Positions 24,250 through 33,261 of a DNA stretch of 64,000 nt are shown in pieces; position 1 is the first letter of the stretch; the number at the start of each line of letters is the position of its first letter. The stretch comes from Streptosporangium minutum (lineage in GTDB: Bacteria; Actinomycetota; Actinomycetes; Streptosporangiales; Streptosporangiaceae). The translations under genes and the position numbers were made by a program. Where the stretch lies: positions 1-64,000 of the forward strand of contig NZ_NGFP01000010.1 of NCBI RefSeq assembly GCF_002149035.1, written 5' to 3'. The notes below the pieces were generated by a model, which searched no databases, was not told where the DNA came from, and saw nothing but the letters and a program-made list of their open reading frames with translations.

Positions 24250-24624
24250 ATGCCGATGCCGCTGTGGTGGGGGCACGTGAACAAGCGGGTGTTCAACCCT
24301 CGTGCGATCGCGGGCGGGACGTGGCCGGTGCTGACGCACGTCGGTCGCAGCTCTGGCATGACCTACCGCACGCCGCTCGATGCGCACCCTGTTGACGGTG
24401 GCTACCTGTTCGTTCTGGTGTACGGATCGCGCTCGGACTGGGTGCAGAACGTCCTGGCGGCCGACGGGGCGCGGCTCCGGGTCGACGGGAGTGAGGTGGA
24501 GCTCGCCGCCCCACGCCTCGTCGGGAAAGACGAGGCGTTCCAGGCTCTCTCCGACGAGGTGACACGCCCACCGAAGCTACTCCGCATCACCGAGTTCCTC
24601 CGCATGGACCTGGCCGCGGGCTGA
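24250..24624 (+). CDS. Nitroreductase/deazaflavin (F420)-dependent oxidoreductase family protein
   Basis: 124 residues of the Ddn-like split-barrel family, which uses F420H2 or a related flavin to reduce small molecules. The signature segment THVGRSSGMTYRTPLDAHPV leads into GYLFVLVYGSRSDWVQNVLA, the G-R-x-S-G..R..P...V and Y-G...DW..N pattern. AAGGAG is 6 bases before ATG. Probably induced through the divergent TetR regulator. Substrate unknown. Confidence 0.85.
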   Translation: MPMPLWWGHVNKRVFNPRAIAGGTWPVLTHVGRSSGMTYRTPLDAHPVDGGYLFVLVYGSRSDWVQNVLAADGARLRVDGSEVELAAPRLVGKDEAFQALSDEVTRPPKLLRITEFLRMDLAAG

Positions 24625-24820
24625 CGATCGGGCGTCCAACGCGGAGCCGGGTGGCGGGCGAGCGCGTCGACCAGGGGAGAGGGCGGCGGCCTTGCGGGCG
24701 AGGAAGTCGAGCACGTCCCACTGCTGCATGAACGGACTTAGCGTACGTTCGCGTGCCGCTGCGATACGATCCCCGGCTCGCGTGTACCTGGTGACACGCT
24801 CCTCGGCGGCAGACCGCCTT

Positions 24821-26551
24821 CTACGGGCGTGACCTGCTTAGGTCCGATGCCGAGGAGGTGGCGGCGGGCGCGGGCAGAACTCCGGTGCATCGGAGCCGGT
24901 CTCGGGCCGCGGCGATGGCTTCGGGGGTGGTGGCGAAGACGTGACTGGCCTCATCGAGACGGGCGATGGTGCCGAGGGCGTGCAGGGGCTGGTGGTGGTC
25001 GGTGCGGATGCCGGAGATGTAGACGGTGATGCCGCGGCGCTGTAGGCGTTCAATGGCATCGCCCAGGACCAGAGCGCCGCTGGCGTCGATGGTGGTGACA
25101 CGGGACATGCGCAAGATCACCACGGAGACGGTGGCGACCTCGGACAGCTCCAGCAGAAAACGGTGGGCCGCGGCGAAGAACAGCGGCCCGTCCAGACGGT
25201 AGGCGACGATGTGCTCGGCCAGCAGGGCGTGTTCTTGCTCGGTGTGGTCGCCGGGCAGATCAGGGTGAATCGGCATCGCGTCCAGGCGGACGTCGCGCGA
25301 AATGGAGCGCAATGCCAGCGCGCCGGCCACGATCAGGCCGAGGATGACGGCCTGGACCAGGTCGAGCGCCAAGGTGGCGATAGCGGTCAACCCCAAGACG
25401 ACGGCGTCGCCGCGGGTGGAGCGGATCATGGCTTTGACCGAGCCGACCTCCACCATCCGCACCGAGGTGGCCAGCAGCACACCGGCCAGCGCGGCCAGTG
25501 GGATCTGGGCGACCAGGTCGGCGGCGGTGAACACGATCACGGCCAAGACACCCGCGTGAGCCAGCGCCGCCAGCCGTGATTGGGCGCCGGAGCGGACATT
25601 GACCGCGGTGCGGGCGATGGCGCCGGTGGCCGGGACGCCGCCGAACAGCGGGACGATGAGGTTGGCCAGGCCCTGGCCGAACAGTTCCCGGTCGGGGTCG
25701 TGCTTGTGGTTGACGCTCATGCCGTCGGCCACGGCGGCCGACAGCAGCGACTCCAACGCGGCCAAGGCCGCGACCGCGACCGCAGGAGCGAGCAGCGAGC
25801 TCAGCACGCTCACATCCACGAAGGCCAGGGAGGGGGAGGGCAAGGTGGCGGGCAGGTCTCCGATGCGCGCTACCGGCAGGTCGACCAACTGCGCCAGCAG
25901 GGTGGCGGCGGCTACGGCGAGCAGGGAGAAGGGTACGGTGGGCCGCCGGCGCGCCCCCAGCAGCATCACCGCGGCCACCGTCAAGGCGATGCCCAGTGCC
26001 CACCACCGCGGCTGGGCGAGGAAGTCCTGCGCGGCCTGCCAGGCCACGGCGAGGACCTTGTCTCCCTCCGGGGTCGGCACGCCCAGGGCGGCCGGGACCT
26101 GCTGTAGGCCGATCACACAGGCGATGCCGATGGTGAAGCCCTCCACCACCGGGGCAGGCACCAGGGCCATGTACTTGCCCGCGCGGCCCAGCGCCAACGC
26201 GATCAACATCAGCCCGGCCAGCACACCGACCATCAGCACACCGGAGGCGCCGTGCGCGTGCATGATCGGAACCAGTACCACCGTCATCGCCCCGGTCGGG
26301 CCGGACACCTGCAAGCCCGAGCCGCCGAACAAGGCCGCCAGTACTCCGGCGACCACCGCGGTGGCCAGGCCCGCTGCGGCGCCCATACCCGAGGAGATGC
26401 CGAACCCCAGCGCCAGCGGCAATGCCACGATCGCCACCGTCAACCCGGCTAGCAGGTCACGGCGGGGACGGCGGCCCATCGCGGCCAACTCCCCGCCCTC
26501 GGGCAGCACGCTGCGCAGGCGGGCCCAGCCCGAGGAGAACAAGGGGGTCAC
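24821..26551 (-). CDS. SulP family anion transporter with STAS domain
   Basis: 576 residues. The membrane part (about 30-430) includes DLLAGLTVAIVALPLALGFG and SGPTGAMTVVLVPI, the SulP/SLC26 hallmarks. The cytoplasmic C-terminal STAS domain (about 455-560) has VVILRMSRVTTIDASGALVL. The transported ion may be sulfate, bicarbonate or another anion and cannot be decided. Last gene of a three-gene operon; the GTG start overlaps the ArsR stop by 4 bases, so transporter output is tied to the regulator. Confidence 0.9.
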   Translation of the reverse strand: MTPLFSSGWARLRSVLPEGGELAAMGRRPRRDLLAGLTVAIVALPLALGFGISSGMGAAAGLATAVVAGVLAALFGGSGLQVSGPTGAMTVVLVPIMHAHGASGVLMVGVLAGLMLIALALGRAGKYMALVPAPVVEGFTIGIACVIGLQQVPAALGVPTPEGDKVLAVAWQAAQDFLAQPRWWALGIALTVAAVMLLGARRRPTVPFSLLAVAAATLLAQLVDLPVARIGDLPATLPSPSLAFVDVSVLSSLLAPAVAVAALAALESLLSAAVADGMSVNHKHDPDRELFGQGLANLIVPLFGGVPATGAIARTAVNVRSGAQSRLAALAHAGVLAVIVFTAADLVAQIPLAALAGVLLATSVRMVEVGSVKAMIRSTRGDAVVLGLTAIATLALDLVQAVILGLIVAGALALRSISRDVRLDAMPIHPDLPGDHTEQEHALLAEHIVAYRLDGPLFFAAAHRFLLELSEVATVSVVILRMSRVTTIDASGALVLGDAIERLQRRGITVYISGIRTDHHQPLHALGTIARLDEASHVFATTPEAIAAARDRLRCTGVLPAPAATSSASDLSRSRP

Positions 26552-26892
26552 GAGGAGCCGGCCTCCGCCTGGATCAGTTCGCTCAGCAACTCGTGCTGCT
26601 CGGTGAGCTTCTGGGTCAGCAACTTGCGGGCCGCGCGCAGCAACTCGGCCACATCCCCGCCGGCCAAGGCGTAGACCACGGTGGAACCGTCGCGGTGCGC
26701 GCCGACCATCCCCGAGCGGCGTAGTACGGCCAGGTGCTGCGACAGTCCCGTCGGCTCGACCTCAATGGCGGCCAGCAGGTCCCGCACCGGCATCGGGCCC
26801 TCCTGCAGCAGCTCCAGCACCCGGATCCGCACGGGGTGGCCCAGCAGTCGAAACAGCTCCGCCTTGGCCTCATACAACGGAACCGACATCAC
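26548..26892 (-). CDS. ArsR family winged-helix regulator
   Basis: 114 residues. An ArsR fold with AELFRLLGHPVRIRVLELLQ, then PTGLSQHLAVLRRSGMVGAH and GSTVVYALAG for the wing. No CxC or obvious metal ligand pair is visible in the recognition helix, so a metal-independent signal (redox or ion status) is more likely. The LLSELIQAE tail is dimer-like. It overlaps both neighbours by 4 bases. The inverted repeat at 27143-27162 is its probable operator. Confidence 0.9.
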   Translation of the reverse strand: MMSVPLYEAKAELFRLLGHPVRIRVLELLQEGPMPVRDLLAAIEVEPTGLSQHLAVLRRSGMVGAHRDGSTVVYALAGGDVAELLRAARKLLTQKLTEQHELLSELIQAEAGSS

Positions 26893-27089
26893 AGAGCCGT
26901 TCCCTCGCCCGGTCCGGCCTCATCCGAGCCGGTCGGCACACCGTGCGTGCGAGCCAACCGCGCCACATGGTCCCACTCCGCTTCGGCCAGCATCAGCGCG
27001 TCGACATCATCGCCACGACGGGCCGCCTCCAACGCCGCGGCTGCCCGGCGCCCCCGTTCCCTGACCGCGGCAGCGAAAGACCCGCTCAC
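26889..27089 (-). CDS. Small uncharacterised protein, first gene of the ArsR-SulP operon
   Basis: 66 residues, mostly helical and charged (AAAVRERGRRAAAALEAARR, then DVDALMLAEAEWDHVARLAR). The AEAEWDHVARLAR..GV segment is like small conserved actinobacterial proteins found before ArsR regulators. Its stop overlaps the ArsR start (GTGA). It sits 54 bases downstream of the operator. Confidence 0.6.
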   Translation of the reverse strand: MSGSFAAAVRERGRRAAAALEAARRGDDVDALMLAEAEWDHVARLARTHGVPTGSDEAGPGEGTAL

Positions 27090-27142
27090 AGCACACCCCT
27101 GACCTCGATCTCACCCGACAGTACACGCATCAACATATAGTT

Positions 27143-27162
27143 AATTGCGCAGATTCGCAATT
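27143..27162. promoter_or_regulatory. ArsR-type operator AATTGCG-N6-CGCAATT
   Basis: Perfect 7-bp arms with a 6-base spacer, in an AT-rich island upstream of the three-gene ArsR-SulP operon, overlapping the expected minus-strand promoter. The remaining 27163-27435 holds no convincing gene. Confidence 0.75.
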
Positions 27163-27435
27163 TGTGGAGAGATGGATAGGGCTACGGCGGGCAAACGGCG
27201 GAGGCCGCACTCAGCGGCGTTCCAGGCTTGGCTCTGGGGCGCGCTGGTTGTCCACCCGTCTGGCCTGATCGCTTGCTGCAGGGGCGGCTCGGCCCGTCTG
27301 ATGGGAGTTACAGGCAATGAGCAGCGATGACGTCCGGGCGCGTGCTGCCTGACCGGAGGATCTCAACCGGTTCAGCGTGGAGCGGTTCAACGCGGGCTGA
27401 GCTTTCCCCGCAGGACGGACACCTCGTTCTCGGTG

Positions 27436-28806
27436 TCAGGCCAACTCCTCGATGAAGGCCGCGAGCTGGACGACGTTGCGGCACTCGTGCATCGGGACGA
27501 TCTGCCCGTACGCCGTGGCCACCGAGTCACCGGTGTCCCACTGGCTCACCGGCTCCGGGTTGAGCCAGTAGGCGTGCCGGGCCTCCCGGCTCAGGCGTCT
27601 CAGCGTCTCCAGCGCGGGCGGCTGGTAGTTGGAGCGCGCGTCGCCCAGGATCAGCAGGGACGTCTTCGGCCCGATGGCGTCGCCGTACCGCTCGGCGAAC
27701 CGCTCGAAGGCGTTGCCGTAATTGGTCCGGCCGAACCGCACCATGTCGGCCTCCTTGGCCAGCCGGGTCATCGCCTCCACCACGTCGGCGCCGGGGACGA
27801 AGAACCGGGTGATCTCGTCCACGGTGTCCACGAAGCCGAACGCGCGGACCTTGGTGAACTGCTCGCGCAGCGCGTAGGTGAGCAGCAGCGTGAAGTGGGC
27901 GAAGGAGGCGACCGAGTCGCTGGTGTCGCAGAGGATGACCAGCTCGGGCTTGTGCGGGCGGCGCGGCTTGTTGAAGGTGGTCAGTGGCACCCCGCCGCTG
28001 GACAGCGAGGCCCGCACGGTCCGGCGGAAGTCCAGGCGCCCCCGGTGGCCGAGCCGGTGCTTGACGGTCAGCCGGGCGGCCAGGCGGCGGGCGAGAGGCT
28101 GGACCTCGCGGCGCAGCCTGGACAGGTCGGCCTTCGTCACCCTGAGGAAGTCGAGCTGCTCCAGCGGCGGCCGTACGGCGGAGCGCGCGATCCGCTCGAT
28201 CCCGGAGTCCTCGGCGATCCGGCGGCGCACGTCGGTGGAGACGGCGTCCTCGAAGCGCCTGGTGTTCTCCCCGATCCGCTGCCGGGCCACCTTCTCCGCC
28301 AGGCCGCCGCGCTCCTGGCCGGCCAGCACCTCGGCGAGCAGCCGGGCCATGAGCGTCTCGGGGGACAGCGCCCGCAGCACCGAGTAGGAGAACCAGTTCT
28401 GCCGGCCGGGGCCCGCTGTCTGGCGGCCGAAGCGCTCCACCATCGCCCGGGCGAACTCGTTCATCCCGTCGGCGCCCAGCAGCAGCTCGGCCAGCCGGTC
28501 CCGCAGCTCGGGGACCGCCGCGGTCTCCAGATCCGGCCCGGCGGCGTCCGGGCCGTCCTCGGGGCGCGGGCCGTACAGGCCGGTGGTCGACGCGGGGAAC
28601 CACAGGTCGAAGAGCGTGTCGAAACCCGGCCGGTGCGAGGGCCGCTTGACCAGGGTCGCGGCGTAGGCGGCGCGCAGCGACTCCCGCTCGGCCAGGTCGA
28701 TCACCTGAAGCGCCCGTGCCGCGTCCAGCCCCTCGGCCAGCGAGACCGGCAGCCCGGCCTCACGCAGCGCGTGTACGAAGCCGACATGCCGGTCGAGCAG
28801 GCTCAC
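27436..28806 (-). CDS. VWA domain protein, CoxE-like
   Basis: 456 residues. The C-terminal half is a von Willebrand A domain with the metal-binding DTSDS (about 295-299, DxSxS), then RFGRTNYGNAFERFAERYG and LLILGDARSNYQ. CoxE-like proteins work with MoxR AAA+ ATPases as chaperone-like machines for cofactor insertion or protein assembly. The MoxR gene is directly upstream (64-base gap), so they form one unit. No metalloenzyme target gene is adjacent. A fragment of a related gene tail is at 23277. Confidence 0.88.
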   Translation of the reverse strand: MSLLDRHVGFVHALREAGLPVSLAEGLDAARALQVIDLAERESLRAAYAATLVKRPSHRPGFDTLFDLWFPASTTGLYGPRPEDGPDAAGPDLETAAVPELRDRLAELLLGADGMNEFARAMVERFGRQTAGPGRQNWFSYSVLRALSPETLMARLLAEVLAGQERGGLAEKVARQRIGENTRRFEDAVSTDVRRRIAEDSGIERIARSAVRPPLEQLDFLRVTKADLSRLRREVQPLARRLAARLTVKHRLGHRGRLDFRRTVRASLSSGGVPLTTFNKPRRPHKPELVILCDTSDSVASFAHFTLLLTYALREQFTKVRAFGFVDTVDEITRFFVPGADVVEAMTRLAKEADMVRFGRTNYGNAFERFAERYGDAIGPKTSLLILGDARSNYQPPALETLRRLSREARHAYWLNPEPVSQWDTGDSVATAYGQIVPMHECRNVVQLAAFIEELA

Positions 28807-28870
28807 CTCCCGCCCCCCTGCTTCCCGGTCTGTCCGTTCACAGGGCCTCCCGCCCCTCGGCTCCGGCCGC

Positions 28871-29722
28871 TCACAGCGCCAGTTCCTTGCGTGCCCGGGT
28901 CTGGTCGGAGGCGTGCTTGAGCACGACCCCGAGGGTGGCGCCGACCGTCGCCTCGTCCAGCTCGGTACGGCCCAGCGCGAGCAGCGTGTTGGCCCAGTCG
29001 ACGGTCTCGGCGATGGAGGGCGCCTTCTTCAGCTCAAGGGTGCGCATCGTGGCGACCGTACGGGCGAGCTGCTCGGCCAGGCCCGCCTCGATCGCGGGCA
29101 CCTGCGCCAGCACGATGTCGCGCTCGCGCTCCGGCGACGGATACTCCAGGTGCAGGTAGAGGCAGCGCCGCTTGAGCGCCTCGGACAGCTCGCGGGTCGC
29201 GTTGGAGGTCAGCACCACGTACGGCCTGCGCACGGCCGTGATCGTGCCGAGCTCGGGGATCGTGACCTGGTAGTCGGAGAGGATCTCCAGCAGCAGCCCC
29301 TCCACCTCGACGTCGGCCTTGTCGGTCTCGTCGATCAGCAGGACCGTCGGGGTCTCGGACCTGATCGCCCGCAGCAGGGGCCTTTCGAGCAGGAACTCCT
29401 CGGTGAAGATGTCGTCGTGGGTGGCGTCCCAGCCCTCGCCGTTTCCGGCCTGGATGCGCAGGAGCTGCTTCTTGTAGTTCCACTCGTACAGCGCCCTGGC
29501 CTCGTCGAGCCCCTCGTAGCACTGCAGCCGGATGAGCGAGGCCCCGGTCGCGGCCGCCACGGCCTTGGCGAGCTGGGTCTTGCCCACCCCCGCCGGGCCC
29601 TCGGCGAGCAGCGGCTTGCCCAGCGCGCCGGCCAGGAAGACCGAGGTCGCGATGGAGTCGTCGGCGAGGTAGTCCACGGCGCTGAGCCGCTCCCGGACGT
29701 CGGCGGGCGAGGCGAACCACAT
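28871..29722 (-). CDS. MoxR family AAA+ ATPase
   Basis: About 283 residues. Walker A is GPAGVGKTQLAKAVA (about 41-55), Walker B VLLIDETDKAD (about 127-137), sensor 1 in VVLTSNATREL, and the C-terminal helical lid is present. It acts with the CoxE-like VWA protein downstream. I start at ATG 29722, with GGGAG five bases upstream; GTG 29728 abuts the ribosome binding site and is less likely. Confidence 0.9.
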   Translation of the reverse strand: MWFASPADVRERLSAVDYLADDSIATSVFLAGALGKPLLAEGPAGVGKTQLAKAVAAATGASLIRLQCYEGLDEARALYEWNYKKQLLRIQAGNGEGWDATHDDIFTEEFLLERPLLRAIRSETPTVLLIDETDKADVEVEGLLLEILSDYQVTIPELGTITAVRRPYVVLTSNATRELSEALKRRCLYLHLEYPSPERERDIVLAQVPAIEAGLAEQLARTVATMRTLELKKAPSIAETVDWANTLLALGRTELDEATVGATLGVVLKHASDQTRARKELAL

Positions 29723-29823
29723 GTGCACTCCCAGTACAGGACCGAATGTTGTTCTACCCTAGCGGCTCAAGGTTCTCCGTTTCGAAGCCCTCTGGAAAGT
29801 GCGCTATCCTTCAAGAGCTTCAC

Positions 29824-29900
29824 GCGCCGCTAGCTCAGTTGGTTAGAGCAGCTGACTCTTAATCAGCGGGTCCGGGGTTCGAGTCCCTGGCGGCGCACCA
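29824..29900 (+). tRNA. tRNA-Lys (anticodon CUU)
   Basis: 77 bases including an encoded CCA. Acceptor stem GCGCCGC/GCGGCGC, D-arm GCTC..GAGC, anticodon stem GCTGA/TCAGC with loop CTCTTAA (anticodon CTT), and T-loop TTCGAGT. All stems pair, with one G-U in the T-stem. Confidence 0.97.
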
Positions 29901-29904
29901 GCGG

Positions 29905-29937
29905 AAAGCCCAGGTCGACATAGCCGACCTGGGCTTT
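29905..29937. terminator. Terminator after tRNA-Lys
   Basis: AAAGCCCAGGTCG (29905-29917) pairs with CGACCTGGGCTTT (29925-29937) across a 7-base loop, followed by CTTCTT. It stops the tRNA transcript before the convergent GAP1-like gene. Confidence 0.85.
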
Positions 29938-29959
29938 CTTCGTTGGACGAGCCGTGTGC

Positions 29960-32257
29960 TCAGGAGTCGGGCGAGGCCGGCGCGGACGGCGGGCGCGACT
30001 GGTGCCGGTGCGGCTCGATCCTGGTCGGCAGCCGTATCCCCAGCAGGAGGGCCAGGAATCCGGCGGCGCTCCCGGCGGCGACCAGGGAGAGGGCGGGCCA
30101 GAAGGGGTCCTCCCTCCAGTCGCTCTCCCGGTCCCCGGCATGGGGGACGGCGCCGGACGGTGATGGCAGGGCCGACTCGACCAGCCGGGCGGCCGCCGTC
30201 ACCGGGGAGTCGAAGTCCTCCGATGCCAGCCTGCCGGGGTCGATGGACCGGGCGACCGTGTCCAGCGCGTCGCGCAGCGCGCGGCCACCGGCCTGGTTGC
30301 ACAGAATGAGCAGCGAGCGGCTCGGCATCCCGGCGAGCGCTTCCGATCGGGGATAACCGCTGTCGCGGGCGGCCTCGCGGGGCACGATGGCGGCTTGCAC
30401 CGCCTTGTCCCGGAGAGCGCGCAGTGGGTCGGTCCCCGGGACGGTCTCCAGATGCAGCCAGGGATGGCGCTGCCGCAGGATCTGCTCAGGCCGCTCCCGG
30501 GAGGGCCCCTCCTGGGAGGTGTCCGGCACAGAGATCCGGACCTCCTTGTCCGGGCGTGCGAAGGCCGCCGTCAACTTCTCCGGCTTGATCAGACCGGCGT
30601 CGTAGACCAGGACGTCTCGGTTCGGGACCGGGATGGCGGCGACCGCGGAGAACCCCTGCGCCGCCGGCGGATCCACCGGCCACGTCGGCAGGGCACCCGA
30701 GAGGGCGGGATCCGCCGGAGGGATCTCCACGAGGACCACGGCCGGCTCCGCGACGGGTGCGGTCTCGGCGGGGGCGTCACTCAGCCGGATCTCGGACCGA
30801 TAGCCCGTCCGCTGGACGGCCTTGGCCACGAGGTTCCTGGCGAACGCGTCCTCCTGCCCGGGCGGAGCCTGGACGACGACCGTGCCCGGTTCCGTCCCTG
30901 CCGAGTCCCCCGCGGCGGGGGGATCGCCGCCGGGGGCGAGCAGCATCGCGACGACACCGGTGCCGATCAAGGTGATGGCCAGCGTCGCGAAGGCCACGAC
31001 CATGGTGACCTTGCCGTGCAGGCCCCAGCCGGGCCGGAGCCGCCTTTCGCGGTCGGCCTGTTCCAGCTCGCCGAGCGCGGCCCGCATCGAGGGCGGCACG
31101 GTGTTCGGAGCCGGGCCCGCGGCGGCCGTCGGCCGGTGGGGCACGGTGCCCGGGGCCGGGCCTACGGCGGCCGTCGGCCGGTAGGGCACGGTCACCGCGG
31201 CGGGCGGGACCGCCCCGGCCTCCGGGACACCGCCCCCTCCTCCCGGAACCGGATCACGATCCTCGGAACCGGGCGCGCTGGGGCCGGGCAAGGCCTTTCG
31301 ATGCCCCGCCGCGACGACCGTGTCCGCACCGGGGCCCCCTGCCCGGGGATCCTCCGAGCCCGGCTTCGCCTTCCGCCACACGCCGGTGGCGTCGGGGGAC
31401 AGCAGCCCGGAGCCGGCGTATTCAAGCAGCCGTGCGGCGTTCGGTAGGTCCTCGGGGCCGAACGACAGCGGATCGGTCAGCCCGGCGAGCCCCCGCAGCA
31501 TGTCCTCGAGCTGGACATCGTGCCGGGCCAGCAGGCCCAGGCACACGTTCGCCCGGCCGTCCCGCCAGGTGATCTCCGCTCCGTGGCCCCACCGCACCTC
31601 GTAGGCGTTCTCCGGCGCGTGCCGCGCGAAGGACAGCCTGAGCTTGTGCCGGGCCGTGCTGCTGGTCCAGGTCGCCGCGGTCAACCTCGTCCGCATGCCG
31701 TACGGCAGGAGCGCGGCGACGGTGTCCAGAAAGCGCAACCGTTCGATCATGGGAACCCTGTCCGCGCCCACCACGCAGACGGGCCGCCCGGTCAGCAGCA
31801 GCGCGGCGGCGTACCGCGCGTCCGACCCGGGGACGAGGGCCGTGGGGTCGAACTCCGGCACGCGTACGACCAGGGGAGGGGACGGGGTCGCCGGCAGGCC
31901 CGCGAGGGCGTGGTAGAGGGCCTCATAGGACACCTGATGGACGGCCAGATCCTGGTACGGGACGTAGAACCAGCGGGTGTAGGCGATCTTACGGTTGGTG
32001 GCGTCCCGGTGCCCGGACCACTCCTGGGCCGCGAGCACGATGTGGTGCGACACCTGCTCGCGCTCCCTGGTCGCCGCGACCGCGATCGTCACCTGGGGCA
32101 GATCCGCCGAGAGACCCGTGGCGTACCTGCTCCTGATCTTCTCGAAGACCTCGGGCCCGAGGCGGTCGTCGCTCCAGTCGAGCAGCTCGTAGTCGTCGTG
32201 GGCGCCGGGCCGCTTCCCCTCCAGCGCCCACTCGAATCCGATCTCGTGGTCGGTCAC
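29960..32257 (-). CDS. Membrane-anchored GTPase-associated (GAP1-like) protein with an extracellular solute-binding-like domain
   Basis: 765 residues. The N-terminal cytoplasmic part (about 1-330) contains LLPYGMRTRLTAATWTSS and resembles the GAP1-type partners of bacterial TRAFAC GTPases. A Pro/Ala-rich linker follows. TM1 is at about 415-438. An extracytoplasmic domain (about 440-715) has the layout of periplasmic binding proteins (LLILCNQAGGRALRDALDTV near its end). TM2 is at about 716-741, with a short basic tail. GTG 32257 overlaps the GTPase stop (GTGA). The architecture suggests that the outer domain senses a ligand and the inner domain talks to the GTPase. The GAP assignment is by resemblance, not proof. 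Confidence 0.6.
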   Translation of the reverse strand: MTDHEIGFEWALEGKRPGAHDDYELLDWSDDRLGPEVFEKIRSRYATGLSADLPQVTIAVAATREREQVSHHIVLAAQEWSGHRDATNRKIAYTRWFYVPYQDLAVHQVSYEALYHALAGLPATPSPPLVVRVPEFDPTALVPGSDARYAAALLLTGRPVCVVGADRVPMIERLRFLDTVAALLPYGMRTRLTAATWTSSTARHKLRLSFARHAPENAYEVRWGHGAEITWRDGRANVCLGLLARHDVQLEDMLRGLAGLTDPLSFGPEDLPNAARLLEYAGSGLLSPDATGVWRKAKPGSEDPRAGGPGADTVVAAGHRKALPGPSAPGSEDRDPVPGGGGGVPEAGAVPPAAVTVPYRPTAAVGPAPGTVPHRPTAAAGPAPNTVPPSMRAALGELEQADRERRLRPGWGLHGKVTMVVAFATLAITLIGTGVVAMLLAPGGDPPAAGDSAGTEPGTVVVQAPPGQEDAFARNLVAKAVQRTGYRSEIRLSDAPAETAPVAEPAVVLVEIPPADPALSGALPTWPVDPPAAQGFSAVAAIPVPNRDVLVYDAGLIKPEKLTAAFARPDKEVRISVPDTSQEGPSRERPEQILRQRHPWLHLETVPGTDPLRALRDKAVQAAIVPREAARDSGYPRSEALAGMPSRSLLILCNQAGGRALRDALDTVARSIDPGRLASEDFDSPVTAAARLVESALPSPSGAVPHAGDRESDWREDPFWPALSLVAAGSAAGFLALLLGIRLPTRIEPHRHQSRPPSAPASPDS

Positions 32258-33261
32258 GAGACCACCGTCGGCCGGATCGCGGCGAGCCGCTGCCCCAGCC
32301 AGAGCATGGGCTCCACCACGTTGATCGGATGCAACTGCCCCCGGATGCGTGAATCCTCGTCCGCCTCTCCGGGGACCATGTTCTGGAAGTCGTCCCAGTC
32401 GAAACGCTTCGTGCGCCGGTCCACATAGAAGCCGATCGAGGACGTGGCGAAGAAGCGGATCCGATCCGGGTGGAAGAACTGGTCGAGCGCCTTGAGCACC
32501 ATGTCGGCGGTGCCACTGGCCGACACCTGGCACAGCTCGTGGAACAGCTCCCGCGCGTCCTCGCTGGTCACCCGGGGCAGCCGGTACGGATCGTCGATGT
32601 CCACGGTGAGCAGCCGTCGCTTCTCCGCCGTCTCAAGCACCCGGGGGTCGTCGAACTTGGTGACGCACACGGCGATGTGGTGCGGCAACTTCCCGTCGGT
32701 GAACTCGCCGGCGGCGAGCATCCGCTCGGCGAGCCGGGTGAGCGGGGCGTGCATGTGGTCGAAGGCGTCCCCGAGGGTGAACTCCCTGATCGGGTCGTAG
32801 AGGAAGACGATGCCCCGGCTCCGCTCAAGGTTGTCCAGCAGCTTTTGCAGACGGGGGTCTCCCGAGCCGTCCAGAGCGCTCGGGCCGCCCGCCGGGCCGT
32901 ACCACCCCCCGGGAGCGTCGGTCATGCCGATGCCTATCCGGGCCGGCGGCCCCGGCTTGGCCTTCCTGCTCCAGAAGCCGGGCTTGCGGAGAGCGGGGCC
33001 GAGCAGCGTCCAGTGATAGCGCTCCATGGTCATGTTCGCCTCGGGGAACAGCTTGCCCCGCAACAGGGCGTTGGTCTTCTCGATCAGGTAGTCCGACGAC
33101 GCGGGGTCGGATCCGATGATCTTCCAGTCATCGTCGCTCTTGGTCAGGGCGATGAACAACGCCGCCAGCAGAGTGGTTTTGCCACTGCCGGGAGCGCCCC
33201 ACATGGCGATGTTGTGATCGGGACGTTCCCGGCTCGGATCGGGCTGCATGCGCGTCGTCAC
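32254..33261 (-). CDS. TRAFAC-clade GTPase
   Basis: 335 residues. G1 P-loop AMWGAPGSGKTTLLAALF (about 19-36), G3-like DAPGGW (about 113), G4 TKFD in VCVTKFDDPRVL (about 198). The G4 motif gives guanine specificity. A partner-binding C-terminal part ends with INVVEPMLWLGQRLAAIRP. GTG 33261 overlaps the stop of the preceding gene (GTGA) and is preferred for coupling; ATG 33249 is possible. It is the middle gene of a three-gene minus-strand operon. Confidence 0.75.
   Translation of the reverse strand: MTTRMQPDPSRERPDHNIAMWGAPGSGKTTLLAALFIALTKSDDDWKIIGSDPASSDYLIEKTNALLRGKLFPEANMTMERYHWTLLGPALRKPGFWSRKAKPGPPARIGIGMTDAPGGWYGPAGGPSALDGSGDPRLQKLLDNLERSRGIVFLYDPIREFTLGDAFDHMHAPLTRLAERMLAAGEFTDGKLPHHIAVCVTKFDDPRVLETAEKRRLLTVDIDDPYRLPRVTSEDARELFHELCQVSASGTADMVLKALDQFFHPDRIRFFATSSIGFYVDRRTKRFDWDDFQNMVPGEADEDSRIRGQLHPINVVEPMLWLGQRLAAIRPTVVS

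Noticed and set aside
27145-27330. A 61-codon protein downstream of the ArsR operator
   Set aside because: It begins inside the operator, has no ribosome binding site and shows no coding bias.
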